NCBI RefSeq assembly: GCF_041296385.1
Contig: NW_027184062.1
Location: forward strand, 1,431,501-1,495,500
Direction: 5' to 3'
Length of the DNA: 64,000 nt
Source: Aphelocoma coerulescens
Taxonomy: Eukaryota; Chordata; Aves; Passeriformes; Corvidae
In this document: positions 22,166 to 35,444 of the stretch, in pieces
Layout of the letters: every line of letters starts with the position of its first letter
Position numbering within the stretch: the first letter of the stretch is position 1
Translations under genes and position numbers: made by a program
Notes under the pieces: model-generated
What the model saw: only the letters and a program-made list of their open reading frames with translations
What the model was told of the DNA's origin: nothing
Databases searched by the model: none

Positions 22166-24380
22166 GCCCATGTGGCTGGAGAAGAAAGAGCTCTGCAACT
22201 TCTCTCAAGAATCGCTCCCTGTTTCTTTGCACGGGCCTCGCTGTCTATGGATGTTTCAGGAGACCCCACCGAAACACGGAAGGACTCTCAAATTATCCCA
22301 GCTTTCTCTGCACAGCGAGAGGTTTTAATATTTAGCATTGTTATCCTTTTCCTGTGTGTTTGTTAAAAAAGTAGTTTTTATCTCTTTCACTTTCTTCCCA
22401 GGAAAATTCTTTTTTCCCGAAGCTGGTGGGGGAGGGCTGGGTGTAACCTGCCTTCTATCAGAGGATATTTTCCTCCACATTTGTCCAAACCGGCACAGCC
22501 TGTCCTTTCCTGGGTCTCTGTTGCAGATGGAAGCTGCTGGTGCCATTGTCAGCTTGAAGCCCTCTTTTGATGCAAGCAGATGTTGCCAGGTGTGTTCAGC
22601 AGCTGTTGCTCAATGCTTATGCCAAGCTATTGTGTTCCTCATGGAACCAAGGAGCCATTGTGACACTGCAGGGGCTGATGGCATCAAGGAGGCAATTGTG
22701 ACAGTACAGAACCTCCTAGAAACAAGGCTCCATTGTGACACCGTGGGGAATCATGGAATCAAGGAGCCCATTGTGACACGGCTGCATGGAACCAATGGTC
22801 CATGGTTACACGGCGGATTCAAGAAGAGCACGGTGACACCACGCAACATCATGGAACCGTACGTCCATTGTGACACAGCAAGGCCGCATGGAAACAAGGG
22901 GACCATTGTGGCAAAGCAGGGCCTAATGGAAGCCTGGAGAGCATTGTGACATTGTGGGGAATCATGGAAACATGGAGAGCATTGTGACACTAAGGAAACT
23001 CCTGGAACCAAGATGACCACTGGCACATAATGGAACCTCATGGAAGCAAGCATCCATGATGACTTTGGAGGGCCTCAGGGACCACAGGACCCATTGTGAC
23101 ACAGCAGGACCTGGTGGAACCAAGGAGCCTTTGTGATACTCCAGATCCACATGGAAGCCAGGGTGCACTGAGACACAGTGGGGCCTTGTTGGAACCAAAG
23201 ACACCTCTGCAAAAAGCAGGCTAGCTCATAGAAGCAAGGAGTCCTTTGTTACAACATCAAACCTATGGAAGCAAGGGACCATTGTGACACTGCGGGGCCT
23301 CATGGAACCAATTGTCCATGATGACAGTGCGGATCAAAAGAGACCATGGTGACACTGCGGAACCTGATGGAACCAAGGAGCCATTGTGACACAGTGGGGC
23401 CTCATGGAATCAAGGAGACCATTGTGACCCAGGTGTTGCATGTGAAGGCAAGGAGCCATTGTGACACTTTGGGCTTCTTCCCTTGAGCTCTGCAGCTGGC
23501 TGTCCCAGCCCAGCGCACCATGTGCCACCTGCTCTCCTCAGGGCTCTGCCTGCACACAGCCCCAGGAGAAGTTTTCCTGTTTGCAAGGAAAGAATGGAAA
23601 AGCCGGAGAAGGTTTCCTAAACAACAAACCCCACTCAGGAGCCACATGCTCAGTACAGGCTGCCGGGAACGATGTCCCCTTTCTACAAGGGTCAGTGTGA
23701 GCAGGAATGAATGATCTCTGGGAGCAGAATTCTCGGAGTCTTTCCACTGAATTCTCTGTCCCTGTGTCTTGTGGTGACTTTATCATGTGTATCCCCTATT
23801 GCTGCTCTATGCCCAGAAGTGAACTTTGTGCATTTCTGTGCCTTTCAACTGAGCCTGAGAGGGGGGAGAGGAAAAAAAAGCCAGACAAACTTCTCAGAGC
23901 GTTTGTTCAAGGACACACATACACACTCCTCTGCATCCTGCTTGCAGCAAGAGCAGAGGAAGCAACTTTGTTTCTTTTTAGCCAGTTTTCAGCTCCTTTT
24001 CTCTGGAGGGAGATGGAGAGTTGAACTTTGTTTTCCTGGGACTTCGGGGTTTTTTTTTCCCTTCTTCTCTTCTTGACTCTTTCAACATCAGAGCACATTG
24101 GGAGAATTTTCTCCCGAGGTGGGGGCCCTGAATGTGGGCCCATGAGCCAGCTGCAAGGAGGAGGAGAGAGACTACACCTACGGAAGTGTTGGGGTTCCTC
24201 CCCCCTGCCATGAGGTCATGGGAGAGGGGACCCTGGGGTAGAGGCATGGCCTGGGCACGGGGTCTCCCTGCTCCCTGCTCACATGTGCCCTAACCCTGTT
24301 CAGCACTGCTTATTTTGTGTTGCCCTGTGCGAGGAGGGCCCTGGTTGTGCCGTGATTGCTCAGTTCTTTGGCAGTGCCCC
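22166..24380 (+). repeat. Unit 11 (2215 bp), repeat of unit 9
   Basis: Matches unit 9 in length, four C's, TTCGGGG and TGTGCGAGG. It differs by ATGGAACC in the first copy and by CTTGTGGTG. It is the last pure left-family unit. Confidence 0.95.
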
Positions 24381-26591
24381 GCCCATGTGGCTGGAGAAGA
24401 AAGAGCTCTGCAACTTCTCTCAAGAATCGCTCCCTGTTTCTTTGCACGGGCCTCGCTGTCTATGGATGTTTCAGGAGACCCCACCGAAACACGGAAGGAC
24501 TCTCAAATTATCCCAGCTTTCTCTGCACAGCGAGAGGTTTTAATATTTAGCATTGTTATCCTTTTCCTGTGTGTTTGTTAAAAAAGTAGTTTTTATCTCT
24601 TTCACTTTCTTCCCAGGAAAATTCTTTTTTCCCGAAGCTGGTGGGGGAGGGCTGGGTGTAACCTGCCTTCTATCAGAGGATATTTTCCTCCACATTTGTC
24701 CAAACCGGCACAGCCTGTCCTTTCCTGGGTGTCTGTTGCAGATGGAAGCTGCTGGTGCCATTGTCAGCTTGAAGCCCTCTTTTGATGCAAGCAGATGTTG
24801 CCAGGTGTGTTCAGCAGCTGTTGCTCAATGCTTATGCCAAGCTATTGTGTTCCTCATGGAACCAAGGAGCCATTGTGACACTGCAGGGGCTGATGGCATC
24901 AAGGAGGCAATTGTGACAGTACAGAACCTCCTAGAAACAAGGCTCCATTGTGACACCGTGGGGAATCATGGAATCAAGGAGCCCATTGTGACACGGCTGC
25001 ATGGAACCAATGGTCCATTGTTACACGGCGGATTCAAGAAGAGCACGGTGACACCACGCAACATCATGGAACCGTACGTCCATTGTGACACAGCGGGGCC
25101 GCATGGAAACAAGGGGACCATTGTGGCAAAGCAGGGCCTAATGGAAGCCTGGAGAGCATTGTGACATTGTGGGGAATCATGGAAACATGGAGAGCATTGT
25201 GACACTAAGGAAACTCCTGGAACCAAGATGACCACTGGCACATAATGGAACCTCATGGAAGCAAGCATCCATGATGACTTTGGAAGGCCTCAGGGACCAC
25301 AGGACCCATTGTGACACAGCAGGACCTGGTGGAACCAAGGAGCCTTTGTGATACTCCAGATCCACATGGAAGCCAGGGTGCACTGAGACACAGTGGGGCC
25401 TTGTTGGAACCTAAGACACCTCTGCAAAAAGCAGGCTAGCTCATAGAAGCAAGGAGTCCTTTGTTACAACATCAAACCTATGGAACCAAGGGACCATTGT
25501 GACACTGCGGGGCCTCATGGAACCAATTGTCCATGATGACAGTGCGGATCAAAGGAGACCATGGTGACACTGCGGAAGCTGATGGAACCAAGGAGCCATT
25601 GTGACACAGTGGGGCCTCATGGAATCAAGGAGACCATTGTGACCCAGGTGTTGCATGGGAAGGCAAGGAGCCATTGTGACACTTTGGGCTTCTTCCCTTG
25701 AGCTCTGCAGCTGGCTGTCCCAGCCCAGCGCACCATGTGCCACCTGCTCACTTCAGGGCTCTGCCTGCACACAGCCCCAGGAGAAGTTTTCCTGTTTGCA
25801 AGGAAAGAATGGAAAAGCCGGAGCAGGTTTCCTAAACAACAAACCCCACTCAGGAGCCACATGCTCAGTACAGGCTGCCGGGAACGATGTCCCCTTTCTA
25901 CAAGGGTCAGTGTGAGCAGGAATGATCTCTGGGAGCAGAATTCTCGGAGTCTTTCCACTGAATTCTCTCTCCCTGTGTCTTGGGGTGACTTTATTGTGTG
26001 TATCCCCTATTGCTGCTCTATGCCCAGAAGTGAACTTTGTGCATTTCTGTGCCTTTCAACTGAGCCTGAGAGGGGGGAGAGGAAAAAAAACCGGACAAAC
26101 TTCTCAGAGCGTTTGTTCAAGGACACACATACACACTCCTCTGCATCCTGCTTGCAGCAAGAGCAGAGGGAAGCAACTTTGTTTCTTTTTAGCCAGTTTT
26201 CAGCTCCTTTTCTCTGGGGGGAGATGGAGAGTTGAACTTTGTTTTCCTGGGACTTCGGGGGTTTTTTTTCCCTTCTTCTCTTCTTGACTCTTTCAACATC
26301 AGACCACATTGGGAGAATTTTCTCCTGAGGTGGGGGCCCTGAATGTGGGCCCATGAGCCAGCTGCAAGGAGGAGGAGAGAGACTGCACCTACGGAAGTGT
26401 TGGGGTTCCTCCCCCCTGCCATGAGGTCATGGGAGAGGGGACCCTGGGGTAGAGGCATGGCCTGGGCACGGGGTCTCCCTGCTCCCTGCTCACATGTGCC
26501 CTAATCCTGTTCAGCACTGCTTATTTTGTGTTGCCCTGTGCCAGGAGGGCCCTGGTTGTGCTGTGATTGCTCAGTTCTTTGGCAGTGCCCC
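24381..26591 (+). repeat. Unit 12 (2211 bp), left/right hybrid
   Basis: The front matches unit 10 (GGTCCATTGTTAC, ACAGCGGGG). The rear has right-family markers: GCATGGGAAGG, CTCACTTCAGG, GAGCAGG, GAATGATC without the extra GAAT, TATTGTGTG, CCGGAC and CTCCTGAGG. Private changes are CTAAGACACC at 25411 and the CTATGGAACC ending of an otherwise left-type ACATCAAAC motif. The switch falls between about 25200 and 25750. Confidence 0.95.
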
Positions 26592-28802
26592 GCCCATGTG
26601 GCTGGAGAAGAAAGAGCTCTGCAACTTCTCTCAAGAATCGCTCCCTGTTTCTTTGCACGGGCCTCGCTGTCTATGGATGTTTCAGGAGACCCCACCGAAA
26701 CACAGAAGGACTCTCAAATTATCCCAGCTTTCTCTGCACAGCGAGAGGTTTTAATATTTAGCATTGTTATCCTTTTCCTGTGTGTTTGTTAAAAAAGTAG
26801 TTTTTATCTCTTTCACTTTCTTCCCAGGAAAATTCTTTTTTCCCGAAGCTGGTGGGGGAGGGCTGGGTGTAACCTGCCTTCTATCAGAGGATATTTTCCT
26901 CCACATTTGTCCAAACCGGCACAGCCTGTCCTTTCCCTGGGTGTCTGTTGCAGATGGAAGCTGCTGGTGCCATTGTCAGCTTGAAGCCCTCTTTTGATGC
27001 AAGCAGATGTTGCCAGGTGTGTTCAGCAGCTGTTGCTCAATGCTTATGCCAAGCTATTGTGTTCCTCATGGAACCAAGGAGCCATTGTGACACTGCAGGG
27101 GCTGATGGCATCAAGGAGGCAATTGTGACAGTACAGAACCTCCTAGAAACAAGGCTCCATTGTGACACCGTGGGGAATCATGGAATCAAGGAGCCCATTG
27201 TGACACGGCTGCATGGAACCAATGGTCCATTGTTACACGGCGGATTCAAGAAGAGCACGGTGACACCACGCAACATCATGGAACCGTACGTCCATTGTGA
27301 CACAGCGGGGCCGCATGGAAACAAGGGGACCATTGTGGCAAAGCAGGGCCTAATGGAAGCCTGGAGAGCATTGTGACATTGTGGGGAATCATGGAAACAT
27401 GGAGAGCATTGTGACACTAAGGAAACTCCTGGAACCAAGATGACCACTGGCACATAATGGAACCTCATGGAAGCAAGCATCCATGATGACTTTGGAAGGC
27501 CTCAGGGACCACAGGACCCATTGTGACACAGCAGGACCAGGTGGAACCAAGGAGCCTTTGTGATACTCCACATCCACATGGAAGCCAGGGTGCACTGAGA
27601 CACAGTGGGGCCTTGTTGGAACCAAAGACACCTCTGCAAAAAGCAGGCTAGCTCATAGAAGCAAGGAGTCCTTTGTTACAACGTAAAAGCTATGGAACCA
27701 AGGGACCATTGTGACACTGCGGGGCCTCATGGAACCAATTGTCCATGATGACAGTGCGGATCAAAGGAGACCATGGTGACACTGCGGAACCTGATGGAAC
27801 CAAGGAGCCATTGTGACACAGTGGGGCCTCATGGAATCAAGGAGACCATTGTGACCCAGGTGTTGCATGGGAAGGCAAGGAGCCATTGTGACACTTTGGG
27901 CTTCTTCCCTTGAGCTCTGCAGCTGGCTGTCCCAGCCCAGCGCACCATGTGCCACCTGCTCACTTCAGGGCTCTGCCTGCACACAGCCCCAGGAGAAGTT
28001 TTCCTGTTTGCAAGGAAAGAATGGAAAAGCCGGAGCAGGTTTCCTAAACAACAAACCCCACTCAGGAGCCACATGCTCAGTACAGGCTGCCGGGAACGAT
28101 GTCCCCTTTCTACAAGGGTCAGTGTGAGCAGGAATGATCTCTGGGAGCAGAATTCTCGGAGTCTTTCCACTGAATTCTCTCTCCCTGTGTCTTGGGGTGA
28201 CTTTATTGTGTGTATCCCCTATTGCTGCTCTATGCCCAGAAGTGAACTTTGTGCGTTTCTGTGCCTTTCAACTGAGCCTGAGAGGGGGGAGAGGAAAAAA
28301 ACCGGACAAACTTCTCAGAGCGTTTGTTCAAGGACACACATACACACTCCTCTGCATCCTGCTTGCAGCAAGAGCAGAGGGAAGCAACTTTGTTTCTTTT
28401 TAGCCAGTTTTCAGCTCCTTTTCTCTGGGGGGAGATGGAGAGTTGAACTTTGTTTTCCTGGGACTTCGGGGTTTTTTTTTCCCTTCTTCTCTTCTTGACT
28501 CTTTCAACATCAGACCACATTGGGAGAATTTTCTCCTGAGGTGGGGGCCCTGAATGTGGGCCCATGAGCCAGCTGCAAGGAGGAGGAGAGAGACTGCACC
28601 TACGGAAGTGTTGGGGTTCCTCCCCCCTGCCATGAGGTCATGGGAGAGGGGACCCTGGGGTAGAGGCATGGCCTGGGCACGGGGTCTCCCTGCTCCCTGC
28701 TCACATGTGCCCTAATCCTGTTCAGCACTGCTTATTTTGTGTTGCCCTGTGCCAGGAGGGCCCTGGTTGTGCTGTGATTGCTCAGTTCTTTGGCAGTGCC
28801 CC
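26592..28802 (+). repeat. Unit 13 (2211 bp), right family
   Basis: First unit with CCCTGGGTGTCTG, GACCAGGTGG, CTCCACATCC and ACGTAAAAGC, and with GTGCGTTTC in the rear. It shares AGAGGGAAGC (extra G) only with unit 12. Confidence 0.95.
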
Positions 28803-31010
28803 GCCCATGTGGCTGGAGAAGAAAGAGCTCTGAAACTTCTCTCAAGAATCGCTCCCTGTTTCTTTGCACGGGCCTCGCTGTCTATGGATGTTTCAGGAGA
28901 CCCCACCGAAACACAGAAGGACTCTCAAATTATCCCAGCTTTCTCTGCACAGCGAGAGGTTTTAATATTTAGCATTGTTATCCTTTTCCTGTGTGTTTGT
29001 TAAAAAAGTAGTTTTTATCTCTTTCACTTTCTTCCCAGGAAAATTCTTTTTTCCCGAAGCTGGTGGGGGAGGGCTGGGTGTAACCTGCCTTCTATCAGAG
29101 GATATTTTCCTCCACATTTGTCCAAACCGGCACAGCCTGTCCTTTCCTGGGTGTCTGTTGCAGATGGAAGCTGCTGGTGCCATTGTCAGCTTGAAGCCCT
29201 CTTTTGATGCAAGCAGATGTTGCCAGGTGTGTTCAGCAGCTGTTGCTCAATGCTTATGCCAAGCTATTGTGTTCCTCATGGAACCAAGGAGCCATTGTGA
29301 CACTGCAGGGGCTGATGGCATCAAGGAGGCAATTGTGACAGTACAGAACCTCCTAGAAACAAGGCTCCATTGTGACACCGTGGGGAATCATGGAATCAAG
29401 GAGCCCATTGTGACACGGCTGCATGGAACCAATGGTCCATTGTTACACGGCGGATTCAAGAAGAGCACGGTGACACCACGCAACATCATGGAACCGTACG
29501 TCCATTGTGACACAGCGGGGCCGCATGGAAACAAGGGGACCATTGTGGCAAAGCAGGGCCTAATGGAAGCCTGGAGAGCATTGTGACATTGTGGGGAATC
29601 ATGGAAACATGGAGAGCATTGTGACACTAAGGAAACTCCTGGAACCAAGATGACCACTGGCACATAATGGAACCTCATGGAAGCAAGCATCCATGATGAC
29701 TTTGGAAGGCCTCAGGGACCACAGGACCCATTGTGACACAGCAGGACCAGGTGGAACCAAGGAGCCTTTGTGATACTCCACATCCACATGGAAGCCAGGG
29801 TGCACTGAGACACAGTGGGGCCTTGTTGGAACCAAAGACACCTCTGCAAAAAGCAGGCTAGCTCATAGAAGCAAGGAGTCCTTTGTTACAACGTAAAAGC
29901 TATGGAACCAAGGGACCATTGTGACACTGCGGGGCCTCATGGAACCAATTGTCCATGATGACAGTGCGGATCAAAGGAGACCATGGTGACACTGCGGAAC
30001 CTGATGGAACCAAGGAGCCATTGTGACACAGTGGGGCCTCATGGAATCAAGGAGACCATTGTGACCCAGGTGTTGCATGGGAAGGCAAGGAGCCATTGTG
30101 ACACTTTGGGCTTCTTCCCTTGAGCTCTGCAGCTGGCTGTCCCAGCCCAGCGCACCATGTGCCACCTGCTCACTTCAGGGCTCTGCCTGCACACAGCCCC
30201 AGGAGAAGTTTTCCTGTTTGCAAGGAAAGAATGGAAAAGCCGGAGCAGGTTTCCTAAACAACAAACCCCACTCAGGAGCCACATGCTCAGTACAGGCTGC
30301 CGGGAACGATGTCCCCTTTCTACAAGGGTCAGTGTGAGCAGGAATGATCTCTGGGAGCAGAATTCTCGGAGTCTTTCCACTGAATTCTCTCTCCCTGTGT
30401 CTTGGGGTGACTTTATTGTGTGTATCCCCTATTGCTGCTCTATGCCCAGAAGTGAACTTTGTGCGTTTCTGTGCCTTTCAACTGAGCCTGAGAGGGGGGA
30501 GAGGAAAAAAACCGGACAAACTTCTCAGAGCGTTTGTTCAAGGACACACATACACACTCCTCTGCATCCTGCTTGCAGCAAGAGCAGAGGAAGCAACTTG
30601 GTTTCTTTTTAGCCAGTTTTCAGCTCCTTTTCTCTGGGGGGAGATGGAGAGTTGAACTTTGTTTTCCTGGGACTTCGGGGGTTTTTTTCCCTTCTTCTCT
30701 TCTTGACTCTTTCAACATCAGAGCACATTGGGAGAATTTTCTCCTGAGGTGGGGGCCCTGAATGTGGGCCCATGAGCCAGCTGCAAGGAGGAGGAGAGAG
30801 ACTGCACCTACGGAAGTGTTGGGGTTCCTCCCCCCTGCCATGAGGTCATGGGAGAGGGGACCCTGGGGTAGAGGCATGGCCTGGGCACGGGGTCTCCCTG
30901 CTCCCTGCTCACATGTGCCCTAATCCTGTTCAGCACTGCTTATTTTGTGTTGCCCTGTGCCAGGAGGGCCCTGGTTGTGCTGTGATTGCTCAGTTCTTTG
31001 GCAGTGCCCC
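28803..31010 (+). repeat. Unit 14 (2208 bp), right family
   Basis: First unit with CTCTGAAAC instead of CTCTGCAAC at about +31. It has TCCTGGGTGTCTG like unit 12, AACTTGGTTTC near 30597, and a short G5T7 homopolymer. The combination AGAGCAC plus CTCCTGAGG is unusual. Confidence 0.95.
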
Positions 31011-33227
31011 GCCCATGTGGCTGGAGAAGAAAGAGCTCTGAAACTTCTCTCAAGAATCGCTCCCTGTTTCTTTGCACGGGCCTCGCTGTCTATGGATGTT
31101 TCAGGAGACCCCACCGAAACACAGAAGGACTCTCAAATTATCCCAGCTTTCTCTGCACAGCGAGAGGTTTTAATATTTAGCATTGTTATCCTTTTCCTGT
31201 GTGTTTGTTAAAAAAGTAGTTTTTATCTCTTTCACTTTCTTCCCAGGAAAATTCTTTTTTCCCGAAGCTGGTGGGGGAGGGCTGGGTGTAACCTGCCTTC
31301 TATCAGAGGATATTTTCCTCCACATTTGTCCAAACCGGCACAGCCTGTCCTTTCCCTGGGTGTCTGTTGCAGATGGAAGCTGCTGGTGCCATTGTCAGCT
31401 TGAAGCCCTCTTTTGATGCAAGCAGATGTTGCCAGGTGTGTTCAGCAGCTGTTGCTCAATGCTTATGCCAAGCTATTGTGTTCCTCATGGAACCAAGGAG
31501 CCATTGTGACACTGCAGGGGCTGATGGCATCAAGGAGGCAATTGTGACAGTACAGAACCTCCTAGAAACAAGGCTCCATTGTGACACCGTGGGGAATCAT
31601 GGAATCAAGGAGCCCATTGTGACACGGCTGCATGGAACCAATGGTCCATTGTTACACAGCGGATTCAAGAAGAGCACGGTGACACCACGCAACATCATGG
31701 AACCGTACGTCCATTGTGACACAGCGGGGCCGCATGGAAACAAGGGGACCATTGTGGCAAAGCAGGGCCTAATGGAAGCCTGGAGAGCATTGTGACATTG
31801 TGGGGAATCATGGAAACATGGAGAGCATTGTGACACTAAGGAAACTCCTGGAACCAAGATGACCACTGGCACATAATGGAACCTCATGGAAGCAAGCATC
31901 CATGATGACTTTGGAAGGCCTCAGGGACCACAGGACCCATTGTGACACAGCAGGACCAGGTGGAACCAAGGAGCCTTTGTGATACTCCACATCCACATGG
32001 AAGCCAGGGTGCACTGAGACACAGTGGGGCCTTGTTGGAACCAAAGACACCTCTGCAAAAAGCAGGCTAGCTCATAGAAGCAAGGAGTCCTTTGTTACAA
32101 CGTAAAAGCTATGGAACCAAGGGACCATTGTGACACTGCGGGGCCTCATGGAACCAATTGTCCATGATGACAGTGCGGATCAAAGGAGACCATGGTGACA
32201 CTGCGGAACCTGATGGAACCAAGGAGCCATTGTGACACAGTGGGGCCTCATGGAATCAAGGAGACCATTGTGACCCAGGTGTTGCATGGGAAGGCAAGGA
32301 GCCATTGTGACACTTTGGGCTTCTTCCCTTGAGCTCTGCAGCTGGCTGTCCCAGCCCAGCGCACCATGTGCCACCTGCTCTCCTCAGGGCTCTGCCTGCA
32401 CACAGCCCCAGGAGAAGTTTTCCTGTTTGCAAGGAAAGAATGGAAAAGCCGGAGCAGGTTTCCTAAACAACAAACCCCACTCAGGAGCCACATGCTCAGT
32501 ACAGGCTGCCGGGAACGATGTCCCCTTTCTACAAGGGTCAGTGTGAGCAGGAATGAATGATCTCTGGGAGCAGAATTCTCGGAGTCTTTCCACTGAATTC
32601 TCTGTCCCTGTGTCTTGGGGTGACTTTATCATGTGTATCCCCCTATTGCTGCTCTATGCCCAGAAGTGAACTTTGTGCATTTCTGTGCCTTTCAACTGAG
32701 CCTGAGAGGGGGGAGAGGAAAAAAAAGCCAGACAAACTTCTCAGAGCGTTTGTTCAAGGACACACATACACACTCCTCTGCATCCTGCTTGCAGCAAGAG
32801 CAGAGGAAGCAACTTTGTTTCTTTTTAGCCAGTTTTCAGCTCCTTTTCTCTGGAGGGAGATGGAGAGTTGAACTTTGTTTTCCTGGGACTTCGGGGGTTT
32901 TTTTTCCCTTCTTCTCTTCTTGACTCTTTCAACATCAGAGCACATTGGGAGAATTTTCTCCCGAGGTGGGGGCCCTGAATGTGGGCCCATGAGCCAGCTG
33001 CAAGGAGGAGGAGAGAGACTGCACCTACGGAAGTGTTGGGGTTCCTCCCCCCTGCCATGAGGTCATGGGAGAGGGGACCCTGGGGTAGAGGCATGGCCTG
33101 GGCACGGGGTCTCCCTGCTCCCTGCTCACATGTGCCCTAATCCTGTTCAGCACTGCTTATTTTGTGTTGCCCTGTGCCAGGAGGGCCCTGGTTGTGCTGT
33201 GATTGCTCAGTTCTTTGGCAGTGCCCC
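31011..33227 (+). repeat. Unit 15 (2217 bp), near-identical to unit 16
   Basis: Has a private ACACAGCGG at about 31656, shared only with unit 16. The front is right-family, but segment C is mostly the left-type arrangement (CTCTCCTC, GAATGAATGATC, TATCATG, five C's, GCCAGAC, CTCCCGAGG) while keeping the right-family GAGCAGG. It is back to the 2217-bp length. Confidence 0.95.
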
Positions 33228-35444
33228 GCCCATGTGGCTGGAGAAGAAAGAGCTCTGAAACTTCTCTCAAGAATCGCTCCCTGTTTCTTTGCACGGGCCT
33301 CGCTGTCTATGGATGTTTCAGGAGACCCCACCGAAACACAGAAGGACTCTCAAATTATCCCAGCTTTCTCTGCACAGCGAGAGGTTTTAATATTTAGCAT
33401 TGTTATCCTTTTCCTGTGTGTTTGTTAAAAAAGTAGTTTTTATCTCTTTCACTTTCTTCCCAGGAAAATTCTTTTTTCCCGAAGCTGGTGGGGGAGGGCT
33501 GGGTGTAACCTGCCTTCTATCAGAGGATATTTTCCTCCACATTTGTCCAAACCGGCACAGCCTGTCCTTTCCCTGGGTGTCTGTTGCAGATGGAAGCTGC
33601 TGGTGCCATTGTCAGCTTGAAGCCCTCTTTTGATGCAAGCAGATGTTGCCAGGTGTGTTCAGCAGCTGTTGCTCAATGCTTATGCCAAGCTATTGTGTTC
33701 CTCATGGAACCAAGGAGCCATTGTGACACTGCAGGGGCTGATGGCATCAAGGAGGCAATTGTGACAGTACAGAACCTCCTAGAAACAAGGCTCCATTGTG
33801 ACACCGTGGGGAATCATGGAATCAAGGAGCCCATTGTGACACGGCTGCATGGAACCAATGGTCCATTGTTACACAGCGGATTCAAGAAGAGCACGGTGAC
33901 ACCACGCAACATCATGGAACCGTACGTCCATTGTGACACAGCGGGGCCGCATGGAAACAAGGGGACCATTGTGGCAAAGCAGGGCCTAATGGAAGCCTGG
34001 AGAGCATTGTGACATTGTGGGGAATCATGGAAACATGGAGAGCATTGTGACACTAAGGAAACTCCTGGAACCAAGATGACCACTGGCACATAATGGAACC
34101 TCATGGAAGCAAGCATCCATGATGACTTTGGAAGGCCTCAGGGACCACAGGACCCATTGTGACACAGCAGGACCAGGTGGAACCAAGGAGCCTTTGTGAT
34201 ACTCCACATCCACATGGAAGCCAGGGTGCACTGAGACACAGTGGGGCCTTGTTGGAACCAAAGACACCTCTGCAAAAAGCAGGCTAGCTCATAGAAGCAA
34301 GGAGTCCTTTGTTACAACGTAAAAGCTATGGAACCAAGGGACCATTGTGACACTGCGGGGCCTCATGGAACCAATTGTCCATGATGACAGTGCGGATCAA
34401 AGGAGACCATGGTGACACTGCGGAACCTGATGGAACCAAGGAGCCATTGTGACACAGTGGGGCCTCATGGAATCAAGGAGACCATTGTGACCCAGGTGTT
34501 GCATGGGAAGGCAAGGAGCCATTGTGACACTTTGGGCTTCTTCCCTTGAGCTCTGCAGCTGGCTGTCCCAGCCCAGCGCACCATGTGCCACCTGCTCTCC
34601 TCAGGGCTCTGCCTGCACACAGCCCCAGGAGAAGTTTTCCTGTTTGCAAGGAAAGAATGGAAAAGCCGGAGCAGGTTTCCTAAACAACAAACCCCACTCA
34701 GGAGCCACATGCTCAGTACAGGCTGCCGGGAACGATGTCCCCTTTCTACAAGGGTCAGTGTGAGCAGGAATGAATGATCTCTGGGAGCAGAATTCTCGGA
34801 GTCTTTCCACTGAATTCTCTGTCCCTGTGTCTTGGGGTGACTTTATCATGTGTATCCCCCTATTGCTGCTCTATGCCCAGAAGTGAACTTTGTGCATTTC
34901 TGTGCCTTTCAACTGAGCCTGAGAGGGGGGAGAGGAAAAAAAAGCCAGACAAACTTCTCAGAGCGTTTGTTCAAGGACACACATACACACTCCTCTGCAT
35001 CCTGCTTGCAGCAAGAGCAGAGGAAGCAACTTTGTTTCTTTTTAGCCAGTTTTCAGCTCCTTTTCTCTGGAGGGAGATGGAGAGTTGAACTTTGTTTTCC
35101 TGGGACTTCGGGGGTTTTTTTTCCCTTCTTCTCTTCTTGACTCTTTCAACATCAGAGCACATTGGGAGAATTTTCTCCCGAGGTGGGGGCCCTGAATGTG
35201 GGCCCATGAGCCAGCTGCAAGGAGGAGGAGAGAGACTGCACCTACGGAAGTGTTGGGGTTCCTCCCCCCTGCCATGAGGTCATGGGAGAGGGGACCCTGG
35301 GGTAGAGGCATGGCCTGGGCACGGGGTCTCCCTGCTCCCTGCTCACATGTGCCCTAATCCTGTTCAGCACTGCTTATTTTGTGTTGCCCTGTGCCAGGAG
35401 GGCCCTGGTTGTGCTGTGATTGCTCAGTTCTTTGGCAGTGCCCC
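33228..35444 (+). repeat. Unit 16 (2217 bp), duplicate of unit 15
   Basis: Same as unit 15 at every diagnostic position I compared, including ACACAGCGG at about 33873. This marks the most recent single-unit duplication visible in the window. Confidence 0.95.

Larger units (their letters stand above)
17734..26591 (+). repeat. Higher-order dimer II: units 9-10 repeated as unit 11 and the front of unit 12
   Basis: The four-C/TTCGGGG/TGTGCGAGG signature of unit 9 and the GGTCCATTGTTAC/ACAGCGGGG signature of unit 10 recur 4432 bp later. The match stops inside unit 12, where right-family sequence begins. Confidence 0.8.

Noticed and set aside
31011..35444. Identical neighbouring units as an assembly duplication artefact
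   Set aside because: Not proven either way. Other units show linked, phase-consistent variants, which argues that the assembly resolves copies in general, so I kept both units and flagged the check.
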